DNA of 64,000 bases. Origin: Oxyruncus cristatus (taxonomy: Eukaryota; Chordata; Aves; Passeriformes; Cotingidae). Both the position numbers and the translations under genes were made by a program. Below are positions 39,967 to 52,900 of this stretch, piece after piece. Location: contig VXAY01004334.1 of assembly GCA_013399855.1 (NCBI GenBank), positions 186,001 to 250,000 on the forward strand, read 5' to 3'. Positions within the stretch are counted from its first letter, which is position 1. The number at the start of each line of letters is the position of its first letter. Below the pieces are notes generated by a model. That model was not told the DNA's origin. It made no database searches and saw only the letters and a program-made list of their open reading frames with translations.

Positions 39967-42314
39967 CAGATTTGGCTGAAGAGGATGGAAGAACATATTA
40001 CAGAGGCTAGATGAATTACATTGATAATCATACCATCTCTTAATCAAAGAGCTCTCCTTTCCTCATGAAGATATTTTAGTTCCGCAGAAAAATACAATCA
40101 AAAAAACACCTCAGCCTCAGAAAACTTTTGAATACAGTGGGATTCTAGCAGTTTAGAAGGGTTAAACTGTGATTACCTATGTGAGTACCTTCTAGGAGGA
40201 TGATCACTGTAATATGGTGCGCAACAAAGTAGGCAGAAAGAAGGAACCTAACATGTTTATTCTAAGACATAAAACTCACAGAATAAGAAACAGACAATAA
40301 CGTATCTACTGGACAATAACTCTAGGTCACTTCTATTAACACACATTAGACAAAAGTTTGACAAAGTATGAATAATATGTGGTAAAACTACACTGAGAAA
40401 ATGGAATACTTTCACTGTAAACTGCATTTCTTTTGGGTTTTTTTTGGTGAATTTATAACTTTATCTCACCCCACAAGGTTGAATTGAGTACTATATTTCT
40501 GATTTTTGCAAATAAAATTGATAAGAATTGTTTTAAATAGAAACATCTGGATATAATATTTAATAGTGCTGGCATTTCTACAAAATAATATCACCAGTTG
40601 AAAGCACTGATCAAAATGTAACTTGATTTTATGGAGATATTTATTAGAGAGAGAATTTTCTCTAAATGGGCAATAGTTTGGAAACCTGAAGTTTGAATAA
40701 AAAAATAATTGGGATGTCTGGGATCATTTTAAACTCCACTGTTGAACATCTTTTGTAGGTTAGAAACACAGAGGATAGTTTGAGAAGTGTTAGAGGGCAG
40801 TCAGTTTAATCTATCACATAACAGGCTAAAATTCAGATGCCAATATCATAGATTTGAAAGAAAGTGGGTTGTTTAGACAAACAGATTAGTAGATCATTTA
40901 GACTCAGAATGAGATTAAATCTTTTCAATTTATGTTACTAAGAGAATTATTTATCTCAGCAAAAGGCTGACAGAAGTTTCTGTAAGAGCAATATAGATAA
41001 CCTGACATAGCTCCAGTTTCAAGAGAAAAAATTAAGAGGAAACCTTGAATCTGTTCAGTTGAAGACAAAATTATTGCTAAATGGCATCAGAACTTCACAC
41101 CAAGACCATAAAACCTGAAGAAATGTCGTTATCCAGAGCAGATCTATTCTGGCATGTCACTTTTTGACAAAAAAAACAGGACTCATTCTGTCCAGTTAAA
41201 ACCCAAGTGCTCAGAGCTGAGTAGGAGCTAAAGGTGTTGGACATACAACTTGCAGATTTATTTTGGATATTGCACTACCCAGGAGCCCCTGGAATCCCCT
41301 TCTCCTTGCCAGAAGCCCAGGAAAGTAATATAATACTGTGGACAAGTCAGAAGTCTGACAACACCATGGGGCAGTGTTCTGGCTCAAACTACTATCTTCA
41401 AACTTGACAAGACAGAAAGGAAAACAGTCCTTCAGGTTGGAAGACAGTGTAAGAGAATTACTCCAAAAGAAATCTAGCAGCAATATTTGTGTAGGAAAGT
41501 CAAAGGCTGAAAAAAAGGGGAATTTATATTAATTCAGGCCCCCAACTAAAGCTACCATGTGGGAAATGTGATCAGACAGAAGCTAAGTCAATATTTTTTG
41601 GAGTTCGTTTTTAAAAAATTAAAACCAGAATTTGTCTTCCATGAATTCAGTATTATGTATAGACTTTAAATCCCCTTTTTATTTGCTATAATCTGTGTTC
41701 ATTTTAAAGGAAAAATGTACTTTCAAAACAAATATTTGAAAGACTCTAAATCGAAAAAGGGAGAATAAAATACAAAGGCTTTACTGGAATTGCATAATTT
41801 TGTGGGATAGTGTTCTAGTGCACATTACCCACACTCTGTAACTGAGGGTTCATTGAACTAAATTTCCATATATTCTTGCATTTTCCTTCAATCTCTTTTG
41901 CACAAGTGCTTCAGACACATCAGAGCAGTTCATACGACACTAAATAGGGAAGTTTAGGCAACTAAACTGAGTCCACAGAGTCCCATAGGCACAAAAGGAG
42001 TATTTCAGCGCCAGTCAGTTGAAAAGCTTCCTGGATACTACAGCTAACATGATGTCAGAAACAAGACACACAAAGAGGGAATTTAGTTACAAATTGAGAA
42101 AGATTGTACCGGAACCCCCAGCCCGATCTGTCATTTTAAGACTGGCAACTGCCTAGTAGAGGTGGGGTGGGTGGAAATCATAACTACACTGAGGTTAACA
42201 GTAGGACCCTTTTGACTTTAATGAGTCCAGAATGATACCTACATCCTTTAGCTCAGACTTCGTTACACGTGCTTTCCTCTGACACTGTCACTTCAATATA
42301 ATAGCACTTTGGAG

Positions 42315-42480
42315 GCATTTTTCACAACAATGCATGGCAGAATACAAACTACAAATTAATGCAATCCAAGCCTTCACTGACAGTAAATGACTCAAGTTTC
42401 TTCCCAAAGCAGAGGCTTTATCCTGAAAACAAAGATTAACTTCTGACCTTTGTAATTAATCAGCCCTTAAAACTCTAGTA
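42315..42480. promoter_or_regulatory. Candidate enhancer with AP-1, nuclear-receptor and homeodomain cores
   Basis: An AP-1 consensus TGACTCA lies at 42,388-42,394. A nuclear-receptor-type TGACCTTTG at 42,444-42,452 runs directly into TAATTAAT (42,453-42,460). An aacaaagatta (SOX/TCF-like) lies just upstream at about 42,429-42,439. The packing of distinct consensus sites is stronger here than in the other candidate blocks. Function is inferred from known binding motifs only. Confidence 0.35.
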
Positions 42481-43554
42481 GTACAAGGCATCCTTAAGAA
42501 AATACATTTCTTTCATCTCTCTGTGGTGGTGTTACACAGCTTTTCCTGGACAAATTGGCAACTTCTGACTCACTCATATTTATGAGAAAGACTCTGAGTA
42601 GGCAACTTCTAGCACTGGTTCTCAGCATTATATTTCCTTCTCTATGAAAATAAGGAAGTATATTACGTAAGAAAACAACAAAAGAGGAATAACTTATTGC
42701 CCTTTTGGGTAGTCTGGGATATTTACAAATCTACATCCTTGCTGACGCAGTAAAAATATAAACTAGTAATCTTGAGAGACTTACTGTCCCCAGGGTAACA
42801 ATGTTTTTAATTTTGTTATTGTTATTTGACTAGTCATGGGAGAACTGCAGACTGGAAGGACTCAGTTCAGTTAATTCATGTTCCATCCATACATGAACAG
42901 ATAACAGTGAGACTTTTGAAACATTTACTTCACCTTTTGGAGGACTGTCAACTGTTGCGTGTGCAAAACCAGTACCGAAAAGATGCAGATGTAATTTCAT
43001 TTCCTGCAACTTCTTCCACTTATTGAGAGCAATATTTCCCCTGTTTCTGTGATGGGGGAGCACTTTCATTCCCAGTCGGAGGAGAGCTCTCAGTAATGCT
43101 CGGCACCTCCTCTGGTTGCAGGGTCCTCACAGCAGAGGCCTTCCTCCTTCTGTCAGTTGCCATGTTGCAACAGCGGTTAGTATTTTGCAAACAAACTTCT
43201 TGGGGAAGTGCGTAATCATAGCAGAATCTGAGATTTTATTTAAAACAAAACAAAGCAAAACTCACACCCTTGTCAATCTTAGTCCTCGTAGTTAAAACTT
43301 CTAGAAACCATGAAACCTCACAAAAATCAGGAGACAGTAAAGAGACAATAATATTTTTATAATATAGCTCTCCTCTTTTTTTAAGCGCGTTGAATCATCC
43401 TGGAGGGGTTGCAACACATCAGTTTACCTGCTTGGGTTAATAACGCAGTCTTCTTCAATATTATTTAGAGCATTGTCACCAACCCTTCTGCATGAAAATC
43501 AGAATCCATCTTCCTTGTAAAGTGACAGAAAGACACAATTACCACAAATGGTTA

Positions 43555-43690
43555 AAAAGCCTGTCTTTCTGGCCGCTTCCAATGCTATTAGCAAATTGCC
43601 TCGCTATATCTGAGCTTGATCATCTAAGTCACAGTTATAATACTTGTGTGAGATGAAAAGGTCAGGGTGAGTCATGTGTATGTTTTAAAG
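43555..43690. promoter_or_regulatory. Candidate conserved non-coding element
   Basis: Block with 'ggccgcttccaatgctatta', 'attgcctcgctatatctga', 'aggtcagggtgagtcatg' (a nuclear-receptor half site AGGTCA and an AP-1-like TGAGTCA). It contains no simple repeats and has a higher CpG count than its flanks. Judged by eye. Confidence 0.3.
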
Positions 43691-46600
43691 TGATGTTAGA
43701 CTTTTATACAGAAATAGTTGCACGAGTCTTTGCCTTATTGTATGTATTTTAGAAAGTTCAAAAGGGCAAAAAGCTGCCATGATGCTAGCAACAATAATTT
43801 CAGTTTTATTCATTTTAGTGATAACAGTTTTCTCTATAGGACTGAATCTCTGATATGTGTTTTCTTTTATAGACTTTAGATTAAAATTTCATTTTTAACT
43901 TCACATCTGTGGATTGCATAAAACACTCATTAACTTACTCCTTCACCAAAATAAAAATATAGAGAATTCTGGATAGAAGAACACAAGCCCTTTCCCTTTA
44001 GGATTGGCTGCTGCTAACTGTTTTTGAGCAAAACTGAATGCAGAGCAAAATGCTTTCCCAGATAAATGAATTTCACTGACTACCTCTGTACTAATTGAAT
44101 TGCAATGCTCTTTTCTATTTAGCTCGAAGTAATAGACTAGAGCTACCTGAAATAAACAGAATTGCTTATTAGCCTTATCATATCACAGACACGATGCTAA
44201 GGTTTTGTACTCCAAATCCACACATAGCAAATACACAACTTTTGCAACCAACAGCACAGCTTGCTCCTATCCTTCTGCCTCAGAAATCACAGAGATCTTT
44301 TCCATGCAATTATTGAGCATAATGAGTTTGCTAAATCTGAATTTGCTGTTACAAAAAAGTACTGATTAGCCAAAACTTTAAAAAAGTTTAAAGCATTCAA
44401 ACTACTAAGGATACAATTGCTATTCACAAACTTGTCTCTAGAGGAAATATTTCTACTTTAATACTCAGAAATTTATTCATATCTGATTAAGACCATCTGA
44501 TATTTCAGAGACACCTCTAACAACACTTGTATTTTTATAACATTACTCTGAGTACCTCAAATAAGAACTGATCAAATAGTGAAGAAAAAAACCCAACCTC
44601 AAAAAACTAAACCTGCTACTTATACCACTGGTAAATGAAAGGGGCATCCCCTCTGACAGTGCTCTGTTGAAAATCTTCACTCAGAAAATTTCTCATTAAT
44701 AAAGGTACAATCTAAAAATAACAGATGGTACGTCTGAGAAATTCTCTGCTCTCAAAATAATCTATATTCCCAGTATGACATATTCAAACATCATTCAAAC
44801 TCCATAAGATATATCCAAACATATCCTGTAACCCACTTTTTATTGATATCATTAAAGGAAATTAAAATATTTTTCTTATATTTCTCGCGTTTATGCAGCT
44901 ACACTACTTTTGATGTCCAACTTAATGGAAAAGTTAAACAGTGCCAGAACAAAAATATCAACAAAATCCTTATATGATTTTGAAATTTCAGGTTAGAAAT
45001 ATAATTTTTGAGCTTCTCTTGTCCAAATAGATTGAATATTAATACCTAGTGATGTTAACATGTAGAACACACTGCTTGATATAAAACTTAGTTACCTCTT
45101 TTTTCATCAGTAAGAGACCAAAAATACATTTAGTTAAAAAAAAAGTCTTTGGTTTTTAATTTCCTTCCATTTACTTTAATTCTGTCTTTTCAAAATTGTT
45201 TCTATTTCTGCTTTATGCTAATAAGATTTGGATTTCTGGAATAACCAGTGAACTTACATACTTCCTTATTTACTGCTCAATAAGCAGTAAGCAGCATATG
45301 ATCAAGGTTTCTGGCCCTGTAAAATGGTCTCTCTACAGTATTTTTTTTTCTTCTTGAGAGCGACTCCAAGTTATGCATAGGTTTCTTGTCATCAGAATGA
45401 ATTAAGGAGTAAGAGAGAAGTCTTGGAGAGAATCAGAGAATAAAATATTAAGAATTAATGAAATACATGTAGAACTGGTTTCACAGAAAGAGTTAGAAAC
45501 AGCCATTATGACATATCCAACAACTAAACAGTATATTTCATAATGATTCCTTTTATAATGTAAAATGAGTAGAAGATTTTAGGGTGAGAACTTGTTATAT
45601 AGACCATCAAACCAAAATTTGTTGAGCAATCTTACCTCAAAAATATAAAGTGGACAAGATTGACTTGTGAAATAATGATAATGAATAAATTGTCAAAATA
45701 TACGAAGTATAACAGATCAATTTAGTTAATGCACATCCAGTAGTTCAAAGATGCTTGCAAATGTTGAAATTATTCATTTACTAAAACCTTTGAAAATATT
45801 ACATTTTCCCCTTCAGTTTATTTTCACTGCTCTAAGTTATACCTATTTATTATCACTAAGAAATATCACAAGGAATATTATATTTTCAGATCATTAGCAT
45901 GATGAAGAAAACTCACAATGAACCTGATGAAAATTTCTATAGTACAAGACAGGAGAATATTATCTATTTTGCTTTGGCATTCTTCATGCAACTGTGCTGA
46001 TCTTATTTCCTTATTTGGCACCTACTTATACCTACAAACACCTTTATGTTTGACCATTCCATTTACTTCTTCAGGTATTTCTTCAGCATTTTTCTGCTTT
46101 TCTGGTGTTCTGAACCAAATGTATTCATGTAGACATTATCACATCTAATTATAGAGAAATGAATATCACTTCATCGCAGCTAAGTAAGTCCTGTCTTTTC
46201 TTAACACAAGTCAGAGTTCAGGTCTTATATGGACACTAAACTCTATGTGGTATCATGACTTTTTCCTTCACTAGAAATGTTTTTCTTGACTTGACTTGCA
46301 TTTTCCCAGACTAGCTCCACCACCTCTATACTACCAACAAACTGTTAAATTTCCTAGATCTCATTGCGTAATTCCCCAGTGCTCCAGGTTTTTTGCCAGT
46401 AAAACATCTAATTTTCTTACTGCCTCAGTAAGAAACCTACTGCCCAGATCATTATAATTTCACTGACTGCATAGTAATAAATAAACTTTCATCAACATTG
46501 TAGATTTATAGGTTGCTTCAGCTTGTAGACAGCATTAATAAACATCCAACCACATGAGATTTCTCCTTTGTAAATAATTTCTCCCACTCTTTTTTCTGGT

Positions 46601-46856
46601 TATTTTAATACTTGGAGAAGTATGTGATGGTGTCTTGTACTGCTACACACAGACAAGCAGCAATGCAGTTGCAAGTCTTATATTCAAATTAGTATGATGG
46701 AAACATTTAGACTGTAAAATATGTGGTCTTGATGTCCAGGTCACTGGCTTCCACTACAACTAGTTCTCACCCCCAAGAAATGTGTGCTGAACTGGAAGAA
46801 GGTGTTGGAAAAGTGCTAGATGAATGAATGATTCCAAATGATACAAAAATAATCAT

Positions 46857-46895
46857 TAAAAAAAACCAAATAAACAAACAAAACCCCAAACACAA
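46857..46895. repeat. A/C-rich low-complexity tract
   Basis: A runs broken by C, including aaataaacaaacaaaacccc. Same type as the tracts at 24.8 and 57.2 kb. Confidence 0.85.
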
Positions 46896-47863
46896 ACCTC
46901 AAAGCTTTTTTTCTGCTACCCGTCTGAATCCATTCCGAGTAAGTTGAAAGAAAATGACTGACTGGAGCGCAGCCACCTGTACAGCCTGTTCCCACCAACA
47001 AACATTTCTAATGAGATCTTTATACCACTTTTGACAGAGTAATTTTATTGTAGCAGAAACCTCTAGAAACCTCAGAACATTGTGTTTAATCAGGATGAAG
47101 GGGTATTTTAATGTGGAGATATTTTCTTTTCAGCTGGTAGCCATATAATTGTGTCTTGCTGAGAAGATTTTTGCAATAACTGTAATAACAGTAAAGTTAT
47201 TTCAATCATTCAAGAAACCTCAAGAGATATTTATTAAAGGGTATCTATCTTTCATCTTCACTGAATTTCACTCTGCTTCACTATGATAACTCTGTGTCAA
47301 CTTTCCTGTTGTACTTTTTGGTTGAAATGCAGCTTCCCTCCTGGATTAGATAGCAGTTACAGACACTGGAGCACTGTCTCCTTCTTCAACAGCTGCATTT
47401 CACTGCTGAGACACACTGATGGAAGAAATAAAGGGCTGCACTGAGCCCCACAAAATAAACCTTGCAGTGGTTATTACCTTGGACCCTCCTAGGAATGGCA
47501 ATGAGCCTGGCAGAGAGGTAACTTGAAAAGGCTGGCATCTCTATCGGGAAGTGGGATGCTCTCCACTGACCAGACACTGCCGTGCTGTTACTCATAAAAG
47601 ATCTGACTGGTCCCTGAATCTTCTGCTACCTTTTTGTCTGTTTTCTGCATTGCTGCTTCCACATCTGAGTAGGTTAAATGATCCTAAAGCTGTTTTCCTA
47701 GTGTTAGATTTTAACTGCCCGAAAAATAAAACAGGGCCTCTCTGTGTAGGTTAAATTTCTACAAATCAATAACACTAATTCAGCAAACAGTAGGACTAAT
47801 TAAAATCCAAATCCTGATCCTTTCTTTTGCCTCTCCTCCCCTCCTCATTTCCCCCACTGAAGA

Positions 47864-47915
47864 AAAACCCAACAAAACAAAAATGACAACAATAAAAAAT
47901 GACAAAAAAACACCA
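47864..47915. repeat. A/C-rich low-complexity tract beside gap
   Basis: A-rich text with scattered C and a repeated 'aatgacaa' motif (47,882 and 47,899 region). It borders the assembly gap and may be why the assembly broke here. Confidence 0.8.
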
Positions 47916-47920
47916 GAGCA

Positions 47921-47983
47921 NNNNNNNNNNNNNNNNNNNNNNNNNNNNNNNNNNNNNNNNNNNNNNNNNNNNNNNNNNNNNNN
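47921..47983. other. Assembly gap (63 N)
   Basis: Sixty-three undetermined bases. The left flank is A/C-rich low-complexity sequence, so the gap is likely caused by simple repeat. The true length is unknown; 63 may be an estimate. An open plus-strand frame abuts the right edge. Confidence 1.
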
Positions 47984-48277
47984 AAAGAATTCAGGGAGCT
48001 CTGTTTCTATTTTCCAGATGTGAACAACTGGATTAAATTCTATGGAGAGCTTTCAAGAAATCATAACAAGTCAATGGGTCATGGTCTTCACAGCATAAAG
48101 GAAAAAAATGCTAAGGCCTCATTTCTCAGACCAAGTAACCTGGATGCAGCAGCTGCAAGGTCACAGAGGTTGAAAAAGAACCATGGAAAAGAAACCACAG
48201 CCCCAAGAATGACAGCAGAAATTACTTGTAGGGTTTTTTCCATCATAGCAACTGGAGAACTGCATTCCTTTCTATAG
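47984..48277 (+). other. Open frame running out of the gap (speculative exon or gene fragment)
   Basis: The plus-strand frame AAA GAA TTC AGG is open from the first base after the gap to a TAG at 48,275-48,277, 97 sense codons, and could extend into the gap. There is also an acceptor-like tttctattttccag ending at 48,017. The peptide is basic and hydrophilic in the middle (an alanine run followed by Arg/Lys-rich text) and not recognised. In-frame ATG codons occur, for example within the words NKSMGHG and PRMTAE, but no good start is evident. A minus-strand frame overlaps it (48,088-48,345). It could be a terminal exon, but chance is the default. Confidence 0.2.
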
Positions 48278-49403
48278 TGAAGCTGGTTCGATTGCTCTAC
48301 CAGCAATACTGTTTCCCTGCTTCGGGAATGAAAAGGCTTCCCCACCTCTGTGAAAAGTATTTGATATTTGAGTCAAGATCATTGAGAAGATTCAACGGAG
48401 CAAATAATGCTTTCTGAAACTTGTGAATGTTATTTATTGTGACAGTTATTCATCTTGAAAATAAAAGTGCCTTGGATGAAAGAACAAGATAGACAACACA
48501 AGAGATTTTACAGAAATATCAAAAGCAGTTTTTCTTCACCAGCTTGGATTCTTCCTGCCAGTTCTGTGAAAGGTAGTGAGATGAAAAAAGCCTATACTCT
48601 CAGTAGGAAAAGTCTGATCTTTCTCCCCTCACCTCTTTTGAAGAGGCTAAATAAAGATAAGACATGAGCAGCAGCCTTAAGGTCCAGAGTAAAGCTGAAC
48701 AAACACCACAAAAAGCTTTGTGAATAGGTATTTGAAGAAGAAGCGTGAGCTCACTTAGCATTTATGACTTGGGCTTTCTGTGAACAGTCTTAATAACAAA
48801 ATTGCTGATTTTATCCACACAGATGCTTTCAATAAATACTAGACTTCTTTGTATGACTAAGTAAAAATAAGGCTTTTAAAATATTTTTTCAAATGCCTTT
48901 TAAGTAAAACCAGTGTATATAATCAAATCTAAATGTAATTTTTTTCAAGTGAAAATTAGTTGATTTGCTAAAATTTAAGTAGCAACTTGCTTGTTCTTTT
49001 TATACAGCACCTGATACTTCAAAAGAAGAAAGAAATTTCCTAAGCCTTTTTGTTATACAGTACTGAATATATGTAAGAAATACAGAATGAATCATGGAGT
49101 TCTTTTTTAAATTCTTTGGTTTCTTCAGGAACTATGCCTAAATTCGTATGAAAGTAGAAAGGTATACAAAGGTACCAAAAATGTTATTTTCTAATAAGAT
49201 ACTAAACTTAATTGGAAAAACAAATCACACTAGCTTAGTGTAACATTTTGCTGTGTATTAATTTGCATTGAATGCACAAAGAAATAAACGTTTCTTGAAT
49301 TTACTTTCTGTTTCTGCAATGAAATTCTGTAATTACATACACCTAATGTGTTTATTGTTACTAGCTTTAAGACTTTAATGTAAAAAATTTACACTTCAAA
49401 TCG
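48278..49403. other. Non-coding AT-rich sequence, no gene
   Basis: No feature seen beyond short chance open frames (up to 70 codons at 48,455-48,667). Confidence 0.7.
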
Positions 49404-49468
49404 ATCACTGTTGGATTCCATCATGGGAATGGTCTTTTCCAACTGAAACGATTCTGTGATTCTATAAT
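49404..49468 (+). mobile_element. CR1-type LINE, extreme 3' end
   Basis: About 65 bases in plus orientation: 'cactgttggattccatcatg', 'ggtcttttccaactgaaacg', then 'attctgtgattctataata'. This is the CR1 3' tail with its terminal tandem octamer-like units. It is heavily 5'-truncated, as is usual for CR1, and non-coding. Confidence 0.88.
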
Positions 49469-49604
49469 AATTAATCCCGTTGAGAAGATACATATAACAG
49501 CAACACTGCTCCGTACTAAGTGTTTAAATGTTTAAGAAGGCTGCAGGGAGGAATAGGTTAAACCACAATCACTGTAAAGCGCTCTTTTGATAAAGATTTT
49601 CCTT

Positions 49605-49907
49605 TAGAGGTTTGCTATGGGGAGTGCCTTAGTGCTTTGCCACCCCTGGCATGTCCACCCCATGGGTGCAGGAGTGACCGCGATGGTTCTGCACAAACTC
49701 AACATCAGTGCCCGTGGTGGCAGACAGGTACGGGTCACACATGAGAGACTGACAGTGGCACAGTCACACTCCGGGAAAAGGACAAGGGATGGATGTGGAT
49801 GGGCTAGGCCAAGCACAGTACAACTGAGGAGAACCTGTGCTGAACTCACAAGGCTTGTGTGGAGAAACCAGATGCAGGACCTTGCTAGGTTTTTTATTTC
49901 TTCATGA
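49605..49907 (+). other. GC- and CpG-rich block with a 96-codon open frame, unrecognised
   Basis: By hand count 49,621-49,680 is 38/60 G+C and 49,681-49,740 is 34/60, far above the AT-rich surroundings. Several CpGs occur (accgcgatg, cccgtgg, tacgggt, tccggg). A plus-strand ATG at 49,617 in a fair Kozak context (G at -3 and G at +4) opens 96 codons to a TGA at 49,905. The peptide is Arg/His-rich with no motif I know. A minus-strand frame of 81 codons overlaps. It could be an inserted repeat, a retrocopy fragment or a short gene; I cannot decide. Confidence 0.3.
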
Positions 49908-52900
49908 GACTTTCTTTCTGCTTTTAGCTATACCTGTTTCATATGCGAACACTGGGGTGGAGAGCAGACAAAACTGTCTGGTTTTACTATCCCAGAGAAT
50001 GATCACTGGGCATTAGTACCCATTTGGGAAAAGAGTTCTCTTAAAGTAGAAAATAGCAGCTTAACCATGTAAATTTTGTCCTTGGTGACTGAGTCTGCAT
50101 TTAAAATGATGCAGGATTTCTAATTATTTCACTGGGAGTCAGAAATCATCTACTGGGCTTTAAAATTTTCAAATTGTAATTCAATTTTTAAGCTAGTTAC
50201 CCACATCGACCTGTACACGGGTCACAATTCACAACCAGCAGCCAGACTCACTAGTATTTGATGCCTCTGTCATGATCTAAGGATTCACTACAATGTTTTT
50301 TAAATTGCATTTCTAAAATACAGTATACCTAGTAATTTTGCTATGTGCTTAACCCCATTATCATGCTCATTGCTCAGAAATCTTTGAGTGTGTAAAACTG
50401 GCAACAGCTGGTTTATGGAAAGTCAATACCAATGGTACTAAATGAAAATGATTCACTGTCCGTAACAGTTTTATTTTCAGAAGCGTTTGATTCTTGATTG
50501 ACTGACTTAGCCATTAAGATATTCAAAGTTCTCCAGGATACAAGGTCAGAAAAAGTGGCATGTGGCAATGTGATATGCTTACTGAGCCTCAGGCAGGCGA
50601 TGGAAATGAAGCAATGCCTAAGATTTATTCACATTTTCATGATAACAAATATGAACTGCATGTATTTGCTGGCAGGCAATTTAAGTGGAGACAGATAGCT
50701 ACGGAACAAAGGAGAGCATCCTACTGCAAGGAGTCACATACAGCTCTTCTGACATAGGACTTCAGTCTTTAACCTTCTCTGACTTAATCTGGCTTATTTT
50801 TTAAGAACTCAGCCAAGAAATATGATAATGACATACAAGAGGAACTCATTTTTAATTGTAAGGGTTGTATTGAGTTACATTTTTTGGATTTACTACTCAA
50901 AATTAGAAGGAAAATAAGTATGATGGCATCTATACAAGAGTAACAATTGTGCTTAGTCCACTGTTTACTGAAACTGGAGGAAAAAGATACTTAACAGTTT
51001 TTTAACTTGTAATAGAAATTGAACTGAGACTTAGAGAAATACATCCCTGATGCAGAGTCAGTCCCAAATAATGTCAAGAGCATTGGTAAAAGCAATACTT
51101 TGCTGGTAGAAAGCTTGCTCATAACACAGTCCCTACCCACAGAACATTGTTTAGAGATTTTTGAACAATCAGCTTTGATTTAAAACTATGCTTAAAATTC
51201 TATGTGAGACACATAGGTTAGTGTTTTGCCCCTTGACAAGAATTTAAAGCCCTATAAGACTAGAATTCAACCCATAAAAAGAACATTTTTTTCAGTGTGA
51301 CAGTAACACACAGTCTTCCAACATCACCTTTATAATCCTTCAACTTTAGCAAGGTGTATTCTGAGAATAATACAATCACGCAGAAAGTTTTACTGGCCTG
51401 CTGTTTTGATTTACTCTCTAAATTTGTGAATTACCTTTCAAATACTATATTTTCAGGAGTGCCTTTACAACTAATGTGTCACTTGGCATTGAATTCAAGT
51501 CTAGCACTAGCAAGCAAATACCACAGACATAAGTTCAAGCATAAGTTTAGGATCAAATTTCAATTTGATGTGGATGTTAATCTTGAAATCAACCTCATTC
51601 TAAGCCACTGGGAGAGCAGGAAAAGGTTTATTCGTACACTGCAAGAAATCAGTATTGCTCTACCCTTGTTTCCATATTATACCTTTTTTCACTAGCTGGT
51701 GTGCCCTTGAATCCCATACTAAAAATTATTTCTTTACATTTATGCTTTTCGCATTAACTTCTCACATTCTTTCAGCATATGGCAGTAGTAGAGTTGAGCA
51801 CAAATATTTTTTCATTTTTGTATTTTTATTAAAAGAACAGAAAATGCCATATGAGATTGCTAAAATTTGTGGTTAGGCTCTGGCAGATGTTTTAAGATCT
51901 TAGACCAAAAAACTGATAGGAAGGTCGTTAACAGAACTAACAATTTTAAAGCAATTTGCTTTCATAAGCAAATGCAGGAAAACTTTATGACAATGTTGGA
52001 AAGTTAATCTTGTCTCTGTTCATCTTGAGCAGAAAGTTGTGACTGCAGATCAATGAAGTTCAAACTTACATTAAGCTGGCCAGCAGCAGGGTATAGTTGA
52101 GCTAGTGGCACAAAGAGAGGTTAGTCTTATTTGCAGCTCTCTGAGGAATCACCTGGAATCTTTCCTTTGACTCTTGATTGGTCTGACATTTAAAGGATAT
52201 TTATGACTCTTTTGACAAAACTCTTCAAGATTAACAATACCTCAAAACTATGGCAAGGGCTTAGGATCCAGAAATTCACTGGCTGAAATAATACTGAGCA
52301 AGTATTTGGTGATCCTTTAATTTTCTTTGCTATTTAAGTAATTATTTTTAGAGACTTTATTACAACTCAAAAGATTCCAGTATCTTGAGGTACTGAAGTT
52401 TGATTAGAGTTCTGTATCGAACAGTGTTTCTCTTCAGTGCTTAAACTGAATTTCTGGCTCATTAAAGTCTGACATTTCAGGACAAGATCCTCAAGTTGAG
52501 AGGATTACATGACAGGGTAGGAATCTTCAGATTTATTTCAACAGCATTAATCTCAGATTTGTCTTTAAGGTGACACACCAGTTTGTTATAGAGAAGACAC
52601 TTGACCATACCCATCTTAAACAAAAACCTTCTTTACTGAAACAAAATGGTATCTAATAGCTTACTGTTAAAGGCAAGCACGTGCCTTAAAGCAATGTCCA
52701 AAAATGTCAGGAAAATTATGAGTTTCCACTAGAGTTAATTTGCTCTGAAATGCTTTCTTTGAATTCAGAGTTATACACTGACTACCACCAGTAGATACAT
52801 GAATATCAAGTGGAATGAAAAGATCTTTTAATAATAGTATTTTGGGTAAGTTCTTTTCTTCAGGCAGAGTTATTCTGCTCACTCTCAGTTTTCCAGCAAG

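Larger units (their letters stand above)
38333..47920. other. Non-coding AT-rich sequence, no gene
   Basis: No supportable gene; open frames are at most 90 codons. Simple tracts: A14 at 39,539, (AAAAC)n at 39,949, (AAAAC)n near 43,241, A/C-rich stretches near 44,583 and 46,857. Regulatory-looking blocks at 42.3 and 43.6 kb are listed separately. The right end (47,864-47,920) is A/C-rich low-complexity text leading into the assembly gap. Confidence 0.7.

Noticed and set aside
48285..48300. tRNA-like 'ggttcgattgctc'
   Set aside because: Does not match the full B box and no acceptor or anticodon stems can be formed around it.
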